Shown here one piece after another: positions 41,889-49,988 of a stretch of DNA of 64,000 bases. The notes below the pieces were generated by a model, which ran no database searches, was not told the origin of the DNA, and saw only the letters and a list, made by a program, of their open reading frames with translations. A program made the position numbers and the translations under genes. How positions within the stretch are numbered: the stretch's first letter is position 1; every line of letters begins with the position of its first letter. Source of the DNA: Deltaproteobacteria bacterium (GTDB lineage Bacteria; Desulfobacterota; Desulfobulbia; Desulfobulbales; Desulfurivibrionaceae); assembly GCA_013349295.1 (NCBI GenBank), contig DUZW01000006.1:1-64000 (forward strand), written 5' to 3'.

Positions 41889-42257
41889 ATGACCAAGATC
41901 GTCATCATCGAAGACAACCCGGCCAACATGAAACTCATTGTCTTTCTGCTGAATGGCGCCGGCTACGAAGTACTGCCGGCCGTCGATGCCGAGATCGGCC
42001 TTATGCTGATCCGCGAACATTTGCCGACTTTGGTGCTGATGGATGTGCAACTGCCCGGCATGGATGGCCTTACCGCCACCCGCCTGATCAAGGCCGACCC
42101 CACCATCGCGCATATCCCGGTTGTCGCCCTCACCTCCCACGCCATGAAGGGCGATGAAGAAACCATGCGTGACGCCGGATGCGATAACTATTTGCCGAAA
42201 CCCTTCCATCATCAGGATTTTTTGGCAATGGTGCGTAAGATGCTGGGAGAATCATAG
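41889..42257 (+). CDS. Single-domain response regulator (DivK/CheY-like)
   Basis: A stand-alone receiver of 122 aa. ATG 41889 lies four bases after the kinase stop. TKIVIIEDNPANMKLIVFLLN contains the acidic pair, LVLMDVQLPGMDGLTATRLI the phospho-acceptor Asp (about 52), and YLPKPFHH the Lys. There is no output domain, so it probably relays phosphate or binds a partner. It shares the operon with the kinase and the HD-GYP protein. Confidence 0.9.
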   Translation: MTKIVIIEDNPANMKLIVFLLNGAGYEVLPAVDAEIGLMLIREHLPTLVLMDVQLPGMDGLTATRLIKADPTIAHIPVVALTSHAMKGDEETMRDAGCDNYLPKPFHHQDFLAMVRKMLGES

Positions 42258-42298
42258 CAAGGACTATTAACCAGACAGGATTTCACAAGGCAATAACC

Positions 42299-43384
42299 AT
42301 GACAACAACCCACGTCTCCACCATTCTCCTGGTCGATGATGAACCTCGCAACTTGCGGCTGCTGCAAGTTCTGCTTCAGGCCGAGGGCTACGCAACGCTT
42401 TCCGCCGAATGCGGCGCGGAGGCGTTGAATTTGGCGGCGGAACAACGACCGGACATCATCCTGCTCGACATCATGATGTCCGGGATGGATGGCTTCGAGG
42501 TGGCGCAACAACTCAAGGCCAACCCGGACACGCGTAACATCCCCATCATCATGGTGACGTCATTGGACGACCGCACCTCGCGCTTGAGAGCGCTGGAGAT
42601 AGGGGCAGCGGAGTTTCTCAGCAAGCCGGTGGATAGGGCGGAACTGTCGATCCGCGTGAAGAACCTGCTGCGGCTTAAAGAATATGCAGATTTTCTGGAG
42701 AACCACAATCATCGACTGGAAGAGCAGGTGGACGCGCGCACAGCGGAACTGTCCGAGAGCTACAGAGAAACCATTTATACCATGATGCTCGCTGCCGAAT
42801 ACAAGGACGAAGACACCGGCCTGCATATCACCCGCATCAGCCACTATTGCCGCGTAATGGCGGAATATCTGGGAAAAGATGCGGAGTTCGCCGATCTCAT
42901 CTTCTACGCCAGCCCGATGCACGACATCGGCAAAATCGGCATACCAGACCAGATTTTGCTCAAGCCCGGCTCGTTTCTGCCGGATGAATGGGAGATCATG
43001 AAGACCCACGCCGCGCTGGGCGCGAAAATCCTGGCGCGTGGCAACTCGCCCTATCTGCACATGGGCGGGGAAATCGCCCTCAACCACCACGAACGCTGGG
43101 ACGGCGGCGGTTATCCCAACGGAAAGCGAGGCGAACAAATTCCCCTCGCCGGCCGCATGATGAACATCGCCGACCAATACGACGCGCTGCGTGCCAAACG
43201 CCCTTACAAACCGGCCCTGGATCACGATACGGTGATGCGGATCATCACCCAGGGCGATGGCCGTACCATGCCCGGCCACTTCGACCCGGTCGTGCTGGCC
43301 GCCTTCAAGGCCTGCGAGGAAACCTTCCGGAGGATTTATGCCGATAATACGGAAAAATCTCCACTTTGTACGTGTGGAGTCTAA
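42299..43384 (+). CDS. RpfG-like response regulator with HD-GYP phosphodiesterase domain
   Basis: A c-di-GMP phosphodiesterase regulated by phosphorylation (361 aa). The receiver (about 5-125) has TILLVDDEPRNLRLL and IILLDIMMSGMDGFEV. The HD-GYP domain (about 150-345) has HDIGKIGIPD, HHERWDGGGYPNG (the GYP motif) and YDALRAKRPYKPAL, ending GHFDPVVLAAF. All metal-binding residues are present, so activity is likely. The decayed copy at 17117-17281 shows the same C-terminal pattern. Confidence 0.93.
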   Translation: MTTTHVSTILLVDDEPRNLRLLQVLLQAEGYATLSAECGAEALNLAAEQRPDIILLDIMMSGMDGFEVAQQLKANPDTRNIPIIMVTSLDDRTSRLRALEIGAAEFLSKPVDRAELSIRVKNLLRLKEYADFLENHNHRLEEQVDARTAELSESYRETIYTMMLAAEYKDEDTGLHITRISHYCRVMAEYLGKDAEFADLIFYASPMHDIGKIGIPDQILLKPGSFLPDEWEIMKTHAALGAKILARGNSPYLHMGGEIALNHHERWDGGGYPNGKRGEQIPLAGRMMNIADQYDALRAKRPYKPALDHDTVMRIITQGDGRTMPGHFDPVVLAAFKACEETFRRIYADNTEKSPLCTCGV

Positions 43385-43446
43385 GAGACGATCACTTCGT
43401 AACCCAAATAGCCCGGTTTTCATTGAGTTAAGGAGCCCATGAAAAA

Positions 43447-44598
43447 ATGCCTACCATACTGATTGCAACGGATAACGCTGCCGATGCCGAATTTGTGATG
43501 CGACAACTTGCCGAGGAATACGAAAACGTTTTCACTTCGATCAATCATGAGACATCGGTAAAGGAATTCGATTCCAAACTGCCTGATGTATTGGTGCTGG
43601 CATTTAATTCGCTGGAGAAAGCGGAGCGCTACTATCTCGGGCTTTACCGCCTGAGCACTTTGGTGCATACACATCCGCATCGAACGGTCATTCTGTGCGA
43701 CAAGGATGAACTCAATCGCGTGCATGACCTCTGCATGAAAGATTATTTCGACGATTACATTCTGTTTTGGCCCATGGCGCATGATATCAAGCGACTGTCA
43801 ATGGCGATACATCATGCGGTGCGCGGTCTGGCTTCAAACAAAGCTGCCTTTTCCGCCGTGGAGTTTGCCGCTCTGGCGCGTCGGCTTCCTGATCTGGAGC
43901 CTCTGCTGAAATGGCATGTTGTCGAAGGTAATGAGCGTATAGATACCGCAAGCGATTCCATAGCACGCGCGCAGCAGGAAATGAATGCTGCACTGGACGA
44001 TTTTTTCCAACGCCTAACACAAGGAGACTTCTCCAATCTCGTGGAAGTCAAGGATGCAAAAGGGTTACAGTATGAAATCGGCAGACTTCAACAAGAAATG
44101 ATTCCTGACCGCTTTCACGGCGCCATCGAATCAATCATGGCCATAAAATCGTCCGCACAGGAATTCCAGCAAAAATATGCACCACATCTTGAATCTGTCC
44201 ATGCCTTGAGAGCCATGGCAAAAAAAGCACCTGCCACGATTATGGTGGTGGATGACGATGAGTTGGCACGAAAATTATTCAAAACCATGTTTGAGCCGGA
44301 AAACTATGAACTGATGTTTGCCGCAAGCGGCATCGAAGCGCTTGCCCTGCTAAACAATCGGCGCCCCGACCTGATTTTGATGGATATGATGATGCCGGAT
44401 ATTGATGGATTGGAGCTAACCCGACGGATAAAATCTACCGAACAGTTTTCGAACATTCCTATTATCATGGTGACTTGCAATAGCTCGCAGAGCATCGTCA
44501 AACAATGCTTGATGGCTGGGGCCTCAAATTATGTGGTGAAACCTTTCAATCGCACAAACCTCCTTAAAAAAATAGACAAATTCCTTTGGCATCGGTAA
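43447..44598 (+). CDS. Two-receiver-like protein: degenerate N-terminal receiver and intact C-terminal receiver
   Basis: A 383 aa protein. The N-terminal segment (about 1-115) has a receiver-like layout (PTILIATDNAADAEFVM) but the acceptor site reads VLVLAFNSLEKAE with no Asp, and the Lys is absent (LFWPMAHD). It is therefore a pseudo-receiver. A helical linker (about 120-255) follows. The C-terminal receiver has TIMVVDDDELARKLFKTMFE, LILMDMMMPDIDGLELTRRI (Asp near 311) and YVVKPFNR. No catalytic output domain is seen. It closes the island; the gap of about 60 bases after the HD-GYP gene fits one operon. Confidence 0.8.
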   Translation: MPTILIATDNAADAEFVMRQLAEEYENVFTSINHETSVKEFDSKLPDVLVLAFNSLEKAERYYLGLYRLSTLVHTHPHRTVILCDKDELNRVHDLCMKDYFDDYILFWPMAHDIKRLSMAIHHAVRGLASNKAAFSAVEFAALARRLPDLEPLLKWHVVEGNERIDTASDSIARAQQEMNAALDDFFQRLTQGDFSNLVEVKDAKGLQYEIGRLQQEMIPDRFHGAIESIMAIKSSAQEFQQKYAPHLESVHALRAMAKKAPATIMVVDDDELARKLFKTMFEPENYELMFAASGIEALALLNNRRPDLILMDMMMPDIDGLELTRRIKSTEQFSNIPIIMVTCNSSQSIVKQCLMAGASNYVVKPFNRTNLLKKIDKFLWHR

Positions 44599-44856
44599 AT
44601 AATTGCTTGACTGAGTGAGTAAAGTACATCTTTTATCTCCGATAACTTTGTCCACAGTTGTTGACAAAGACCCGCTAAACATCTGAGCTCAAATGAATCT
44701 GGACTTTAGCTGATTGATCACGGTTCAAACACCGAGGAACCTTTTTCTTTGGGCCTTGACTTTCTCTGGCAAAATCCGTCCCTTTCGCCTACGATACTGC
44801 ATCGTGCATGGATGAGCCACCCTCCCTGTTCGACCTGCAAATATCGGAGAAATTAC
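44599..44856. other. Spacer before fmdE
   Basis: About 258 bases, AT-rich at the start. A TTGACA-like hexamer occurs near 44662 without a matching -10. The frame upstream of the fmdE ATG stays open to 44749 but has no ribosome site. I see no recognisable riboswitch or terminator. Confidence 0.35.
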
Positions 44857-45435
44857 ATGGAAAATTTCGAGCAACTTCTTGAAAAATCGACAAAAATACA
44901 TGGCCACATCTGCGCTGGCCAGGTCATCGGGGTACGCATGTCCATGATCGGTCTGCGGGAGATCGGCATCGACGATCCCAAAGCCCAGCGGAAGGACTTT
45001 TATGTGCTGGTGGAGATCGACCGCTGCGCCACCGATGCCATCCAGACCGTCACCGGCTGTTCCCTGGGCAAACGCTCTCTCAAATGGCTCGATTACGGGA
45101 TTATGGCCGCGACCTTTGTCAATCTCAAGACCGGACAGGCGGTGCGGATCACCGCCCTGGAAGAATCCAGGGAGACCTCTAAAAAATACTGCCCGGAAAT
45201 CGGCGACAAGTACAAGCAGCAGCTTGAGGCCTACCGAATCATGCCCGAGGCTGAACTCTTCAAGGTGCAAGCGGTTTCGGTCACCGTGCCCGAAAAAGAT
45301 ATGCCGGGCCGGCCCATGCGGAGGGTGCAATGTGAACGTTGCGGTGACTGGGTACAGGATTGCCGCGAGGTAATGCTGGACGGAAAGGCGTTATGCAAGC
45401 CCTGCGCTTTAGGCCGCTATTATGAAGTCATCTGA
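44857..45435 (+). CDS. fmdE: FmdE-family protein with C-terminal zinc-finger-like Cys motif
   Basis: A 192 aa cytoplasmic protein. I chose ATG 44857 because CGGAG lies eight bases upstream. The FmdE/FwdE-family core is KIHGHICAGQVIGVRM near the N-terminus and CATDAIQTVTGCSLGKR (about 53-69), which may bind a metal or cofactor. The C-terminal tail has CERCGDWVQDC and ALCKPC, a four-Cys zinc-ribbon arrangement. The family is named for a subunit of formylmethanofuran dehydrogenase, but in bacteria its role is unclear, with links to molybdenum/tungsten enzymes. The moeA-like gene begins 132 bases downstream. Confidence 0.83.
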   Translation: MENFEQLLEKSTKIHGHICAGQVIGVRMSMIGLREIGIDDPKAQRKDFYVLVEIDRCATDAIQTVTGCSLGKRSLKWLDYGIMAATFVNLKTGQAVRITALEESRETSKKYCPEIGDKYKQQLEAYRIMPEAELFKVQAVSVTVPEKDMPGRPMRRVQCERCGDWVQDCREVMLDGKALCKPCALGRYYEVI

Positions 45436-45567
45436 AAGTAAGCGAGCACAGTGCACCGCATCTGCGGCACCCTGCAATCACTTACGGTTCTCGGCAAAGC
45501 ATAACACGCCGTTTTTCCCCGTGATCGATTACACCTGAAAATGCCCGGTAGGGCAACTGGAGCACAC

Positions 45568-46593
45568 ATGACAAAAACAATCCCGGTTGAGCAGGCCATC
45601 GGCATGGTCCTGCCCCACGATATCACGGAGATCCGCACCGAAGAATTCAAGGGGCGCGCCTTCAAAAAAGGCCATATTATCAAGGCTGAGGATGTCGAAC
45701 GGTTGAAACGGCTCGGCAAGGAAAACATCTATGTGCTGGAGCTCGGACCCGACGATATTCATGAAAATGAAGCGGCCGAACTGATGGCAGGCGCCCTGGC
45801 CGGTCCAGGCACCGAGGTTTCCGGGGAGCCGGTGGAAGGTAAGCTCAACATCGTTGCGGCCCATGACGGGTTGCTCAAGGTCGAGATCGAGCCCCTGTAC
45901 CAATTCAACCTGTTGGGCGAAGTCATGTGCGCCACCCTGCACAACAATACCCCGGTCAAGAAAGGCGAACAGCTGGCCGGAACCAGACTCATCCCCCTGG
46001 TTTCCAAAAGAGGGATTGTGAAGGCTGCCGTTGATCTGGCCGAAAAGGCCGGGGGAGTTCTCAAGGTTGCCCAACTGAAACAGGCCAGGGCCGGATTGAT
46101 CATCACCGGCAACGAGGTCTTCCATGGCCGGATCAAGGATGCCTTTGAACCGGTATTGCGTAAGAAACTGGAAAAACTAGGCTCCGAGGTGATCGCGGTT
46201 CGCTTCGCCCCGGACGATATCGAGACCATCGCCTCTGAGATCAAGTCTTGTCTGGATGCGGGCGCGGACCTCATCGTCACCAGCGGCGGCATGTCCGTTG
46301 ACCCGGATGATGTTACCCGGCAGGGCATTGCCAGGGCGGGGGCACAGGAGATCGTCTACGGTACTCCGGTTTTGCCTGGGGCCATGTTTCTGGTTGGCTA
46401 TATCGGGGAGGTTCCGGTAATGGGGTTGCCGGCCTGCGGCATGTTCCACAAGATCACGGTTTTTGACCTGATTCTGCCAAGAGTGTTGTGCGGGGAGAAA
46501 ATCACCCGTGAGGACATTGCCCTGCTGGGACATGGCGGCCTGTGCCGCCAGTGCAAGAGTTGCGCCTATCCCATCTGCGGCTTCGGCAAGTAA
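45568..46593 (+). CDS. MoeA-like molybdopterin-binding protein with C-terminal Cys cluster
   Basis: A 341 aa protein. ATG 45568 has GGAG upstream; a nine-codon earlier start is ignored. It has an N-terminal SAF-like segment (TIPVEQAIGMVLPHDITEI), a middle region, and a MoCF-type molybdopterin-binding domain (about 175-310: ARAGLIITGNEV, IVTSGGMSVDPDD, VLPGAMFLVGYIGEVPVMGLPAC). The C-terminus carries CRQCKSC-x4-C, a four-Cys arrangement that could hold Fe-S or zinc and is absent from standard MoeA. It probably inserts or handles molybdenum or tungsten on molybdopterin. The fmdE neighbour supports such a role. Confidence 0.8.
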   Translation: MTKTIPVEQAIGMVLPHDITEIRTEEFKGRAFKKGHIIKAEDVERLKRLGKENIYVLELGPDDIHENEAAELMAGALAGPGTEVSGEPVEGKLNIVAAHDGLLKVEIEPLYQFNLLGEVMCATLHNNTPVKKGEQLAGTRLIPLVSKRGIVKAAVDLAEKAGGVLKVAQLKQARAGLIITGNEVFHGRIKDAFEPVLRKKLEKLGSEVIAVRFAPDDIETIASEIKSCLDAGADLIVTSGGMSVDPDDVTRQGIARAGAQEIVYGTPVLPGAMFLVGYIGEVPVMGLPACGMFHKITVFDLILPRVLCGEKITREDIALLGHGGLCRQCKSCAYPICGFGK

Positions 46594-46595
46594 TT

Positions 46596-47009
46596 TTACT
46601 CCGAAACCTTCCCGCGCATGGCTTTCACCTTGCCCCGTTTTTCCTTGCCTTCCAGGCGTTTTTCCTTGGCGCCGCGGGAGGGTTTGGTGGGCCTGCGTTT
46701 TCGCTCCTGTTTGACCGCGCCCCTGATGAGTTCAGCGAGCCGCTCCAAGGCGTCGGCACGATTCTTTTCCAGGCTGCGAAACCGTTGCGCCTTGATGATG
46801 ATATCCCCGTCTTTGGTAAGACGCTGATCGCTCAGCCCCAACAGCCGTTGCTTATAAAAATCCGGCAGCGTTGAGGCATGGATATCAAAGCGCAGGTGTA
46901 CGGCCGAGGAAACCTTGTTGACATTCTGACCGCCTGCGCCCTGGGCCCGGATAGCGGTAATCTCTATCTCGCTTTCGGGAATATCAACCGCATGGGAAAT
47001 CCGCACCAT
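46596..47009 (-). CDS. arfB: Peptidyl-tRNA hydrolase ArfB (ribosome rescue)
   Basis: A 137 aa rescue factor that releases the nascent chain from stalled ribosomes. It has the GGQ motif in RAQGAGGQNVNKVSSAVHLRF (about residues 20-40) and a strongly basic, Lys/Arg-rich tail (AVKQERKRRPTKPSRGAKEK) that enters the mRNA channel. ATG 47009 has GGGGAG upstream. It lies 36 bases after the HPF-like gene on the minus strand, a sensible pairing of stalled-ribosome functions. Confidence 0.92.
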   Translation of the reverse strand: MVRISHAVDIPESEIEITAIRAQGAGGQNVNKVSSAVHLRFDIHASTLPDFYKQRLLGLSDQRLTKDGDIIIKAQRFRSLEKNRADALERLAELIRGAVKQERKRRPTKPSRGAKEKRLEGKEKRGKVKAMRGKVSE

Positions 47010-47045
47010 CTTAACTCCCCGGGGTAGCGCTGGTCTTTGCTCCCA

Positions 47046-47618
47046 TCATTGTTCTTTGCCGGGTTGAGGTTTGCCGACGACGCGCACACTGGTTGCCTGG
47101 GGTCCATCGTTTCCCTGCTCCTCGACAAACCGCACCTCGGTGCCCAGGGTAAGATCGGCAAAATCCGCATTGATCAGACTGTTGCGGTGGAAGTAGATAT
47201 CGTCACCCAATCCCGTGGCAATCCGACCGTAATCTTCATAGGGATAGAGCTCGGTGATCTTACCCTGGGGCATTTCTTCGTGGGCCTTCACCTCTCCTTT
47301 TTGCCGACTGACAAAATCTCGCAGTTTCCGCTGGGCGGTATCAAAGATATCACGCACCACCACATGCGCATCATGGTAGGATTTGTGCAGATCGGGCTCC
47401 CGATTAACCACGATGGTTTCATGGGGCAGGCCGATATCGATACTGGCGTGAAAAAGACCGCCCTTACGCTGATGCTTGTGGGGCGCCTCAACCACAACCC
47501 GGCAACTGACCATGTTTTCACAGATGCTGTCCAGTTTTGCCGCTCTCTCACGAATATAGGACTCCAGCGCCTCGGAGCTTTTCATGTTACGAAAGGTAAT
47601 CTGTAAAGGTATCTGCAT
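47046..47618 (-). CDS. HPF/RaiA-like ribosome hibernation factor fused to a cold-shock domain
   Basis: A 190 aa protein. Residues about 1-110 match the ribosome hibernation-promoting fold (LQITFRNMKSSEALESYIRERAAKL, HASIDIGLPHETIVVNR, YHDAHVVVRDIFDTAQRKL). From about 118, GKITELYPYEDYGRIATGLG, then DIYFHRNSLI and GTEVRFVEEQGNDGPQATSVRVV, is a cold-shock OB-fold, with the RNA-binding aromatic pattern partly replaced. Long HPF proteins normally carry a different C-terminal domain. Expected role: ribosome binding with an extra nucleic-acid contact. Confidence 0.88.
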   Translation of the reverse strand: MQIPLQITFRNMKSSEALESYIRERAAKLDSICENMVSCRVVVEAPHKHQRKGGLFHASIDIGLPHETIVVNREPDLHKSYHDAHVVVRDIFDTAQRKLRDFVSRQKGEVKAHEEMPQGKITELYPYEDYGRIATGLGDDIYFHRNSLINADFADLTLGTEVRFVEEQGNDGPQATSVRVVGKPQPGKEQ

Positions 47619-47669
47619 GTTCCATTCCCCCAGTAAAGGATGTCTTGTTTTCTGAAAACCGCAAGGTTC

Positions 47670-48038
47670 TCAGGGAAGTGCGGGCGGGATATTTTTTTGC
47701 TCCTCGTCCCTGGCGCTGCAGGCAAGACACAAGCGAGCGGCCGGCAATGCCTGCAGACGCGGCAAAGGAATCTGCTTGGCGCACCCTTCGCATTTTCCAT
47801 ATTGCAAGGTCGCCATCTTGACCAAGGCATCATCGATTGCTTCGATTTCCTCTTTCTGCCGCTCATCCAACTGGGCATACAATTCGGAAAGCTCCGCCTT
47901 TTGCGCCTCCTCCTCACGCTCGATATCCTTCTCGGCCAACTCCTGCCAACCATCGTCGAGATGCTGCAGACATCGAAAGATATCCTGACGCATCGTGATG
48001 AGTTTTTCTTTTAACAGATCCAGTTCCTGTGCAGACAT
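47670..48038 (-). CDS. DksA/TraR-family zinc-finger protein
   Basis: A 122 aa protein that probably binds RNA polymerase. A coiled-coil N-terminal half (LLKEKLITMRQDIFRCLQHL, then EREEEAQKAELSELYAQLDERQKEEI) precedes a C4 zinc finger (CEGC ... CLAC, about 83 to 104), separated by PLPRLQALPAARL. ATG 48038 has AAGGGGG upstream. It is not the full-length DksA of E. coli, so it is listed as a family member only. Confidence 0.85.
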   Translation of the reverse strand: MSAQELDLLKEKLITMRQDIFRCLQHLDDGWQELAEKDIEREEEAQKAELSELYAQLDERQKEEIEAIDDALVKMATLQYGKCEGCAKQIPLPRLQALPAARLCLACSARDEEQKNIPPALP

Positions 48039-48339
48039 GGCAGCCCCCTTTCTGTATCATCAACCGGCAGTGAGATTCGCTTATTTAATTATACGGTCAA
48101 GGAGAGCTGAAAACTCAACCTTATTTTCACGGGCAAGGGCAGAGAAAAGGCCCCAAAAATAGCTGATCGCCATGTGGGCCTTGGAAATAAGGGGGAATGA
48201 AGAGGGAAAAAAATGACAAGAGCAACTCAAATTGGAGGGAAAATTCCTGTATCCCACAACATCAACCCTGACCGAGGTTAGGTATCAATGACAGGAAACG
48301 AGGTAATTAGAAGAAAAATATGCAAAATGCGAGGGAGTA
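48039..48339. other. Spacer between the DksA-like and TPR-methyltransferase genes
   Basis: About 300 bases. A minus-strand hairpin with arms AAGGCCC (48147-48153) and GGGCCTT (48176-48182) may end the TPR gene. A short plus-strand frame of 22 codons (ATG 48213 to TAG 48281) has GAGG upstream; it shows no known motif. Confidence 0.3.
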
Positions 48340-49797
48340 TCAGATCCCGAGCAGAAAGAGCTCTCCCAAGATCCACTTGCCCTTTTCCTTGCGGATGTTG
48401 GCGGATTGGGAGCTGAGGATTCGGAAACCGTGGCGGAAGGCCATTGCCTCAATGTAGGAAAAGGAGTGGGCATAGCGCCCGGACTGACGCAACTGGTATC
48501 CCTGCCCTGCCAGCTGCTCAGTGGAAAAAAGAAATCTGCCGTTTTTTGCAAGTCCTCTGCCCAGGGTGGCAAAAATTCGGTCCAGTTCGCCCACATAGAT
48601 CAGGACATCCGCCGCGACAATCAAATCGAACGGCTCCCGGTTCTGCTCAAGAAAGGTCACGATTTCCGCAACCACCAGTTCATCGTAGACCTTCTTGGCC
48701 GCAGCCGCCTCCACCATCTTGGCGGAAAGATCCACCCCGACCCGGCAACCGCTTATATCCTGAAAAATTTGTCCAACCAGGCCGGTACCGCATCCCAGAT
48801 CCAAAAGGCGCTCAAAACAGGCAGGCCCTTTGTGATCAGTGAGCAGCAGGCTTTTGAGTTCCCAAGGGGTCCGGTATTCCAGATCAACCAAGAGACGCTC
48901 TTCAAAATGACCGGAAAAGCTGTCAAACAGTTCGGCAATATAGGAAGAAGGCGCAACAAGGGTTGTTTCACCGGTAAGGGCCGCGAGAATATGGTGGGCC
49001 GAAACCGCGTTATGATCCAGCTCTATGAGCCGTTGGTAACAGGCAATGGCCTTGTCCACCTCATCGTGGTCAAGATAGAGGACCCCAAGGTTGCCGTGGG
49101 CTGCGCCGTATTCCGGGCGCAGGGCAACGGCGATCTCAAGGGAGGTGATGGCCTCGGCCCGACATCCCAGTTCCTTGTAGACCAAGGCTAGATTGTAATG
49201 GACTTCTGCATCATCCGGGGCAATCTCCATGGCGCAGTGATACGATTGCATGGCCTCTTCAAGCCGCCCCGCCCTCTTGCAGGCCAGACCGAGGTTGAAA
49301 TGGATATCTCCATCCTGGGGATTGAGTTGTGCAGCGCGTTGATACGCCTTGATGGCTTCGTTGGTGTTGCCTTGGGCGAGGTGGGCGGTACCCAGATTAT
49401 AGGCCGCCTGCCAGTGCGTGTCGTCCAGACTGAGAACTTTGTGGAAATGCTCGATGGCCATCTGGTGTTGTCCCAGGAAATAACGGGTTATGCCAAGTTC
49501 ATAGGCGATTGTCGCCTCTTCCGGCAACAATCCATGGGCGCGGTCAAACCAGAAGCAAGCCTCATCCGGCGCTCCCATGGAGCGGCGGAGAACGGCCAGA
49601 TAAAAACAGGCATCCACATGTTCCGGACAGAGGGAAATGGTCTGCCGATACAGGGATTCCGCCGAGTCTGTCTCTCCCTGTCGGTGCAGGTCAAGGGCCC
49701 GGTGAAAAAAATCGTCCGCATTGCTGGGGCATGGCCGGCTATTTTCGGCAGCCTGCCCGTTTGTCTGCACAGGGCGTGAGTCTGTGTTCATCGGCAT
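48340..49797 (-). CDS. TPR-repeat protein with a C-terminal SAM-dependent methyltransferase domain
   Basis: A 485 aa protein. Residues about 28-255 hold roughly seven TPR repeats (for example AIEHFHKVLSLDDTHWQAAY, AIKAYQRAAQLNPQDGDIHF, AMQSYHCAMEIAPDDAEVHY). A Rossmann methyltransferase follows (about 310-440) with LLDLGCGTGLVGQIF as motif I. RIFATLGRGLAKNGRFLFSTE and FSYIEAMAFRHGF are typical of the class. TPR parts usually bind a protein partner, so the substrate may be a protein or carbohydrate. No neighbour tells which. No ribosome site is obvious before ATG 49797. Confidence 0.85.
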   Translation of the reverse strand: MPMNTDSRPVQTNGQAAENSRPCPSNADDFFHRALDLHRQGETDSAESLYRQTISLCPEHVDACFYLAVLRRSMGAPDEACFWFDRAHGLLPEEATIAYELGITRYFLGQHQMAIEHFHKVLSLDDTHWQAAYNLGTAHLAQGNTNEAIKAYQRAAQLNPQDGDIHFNLGLACKRAGRLEEAMQSYHCAMEIAPDDAEVHYNLALVYKELGCRAEAITSLEIAVALRPEYGAAHGNLGVLYLDHDEVDKAIACYQRLIELDHNAVSAHHILAALTGETTLVAPSSYIAELFDSFSGHFEERLLVDLEYRTPWELKSLLLTDHKGPACFERLLDLGCGTGLVGQIFQDISGCRVGVDLSAKMVEAAAAKKVYDELVVAEIVTFLEQNREPFDLIVAADVLIYVGELDRIFATLGRGLAKNGRFLFSTEQLAGQGYQLRQSGRYAHSFSYIEAMAFRHGFRILSSQSANIRKEKGKWILGELFLLGI

Positions 49798-49988
49798 TAA
49801 AAAGATAAATTTTAATGATGTACAGCGGTCAAGTTCGAATTATGATGATATTTAAAAGAGAGAAAAAATAACGCAACGGCGCAAAGGCGCAAGTGTTTTT
49901 TTGAGAAACCGAGATTTGCCCTTGCGTAAAAAACGGCATGCCGACCATGCCGGTAAGCTTTACTTTCAAGCTCCAGGATCCAGCCCCC

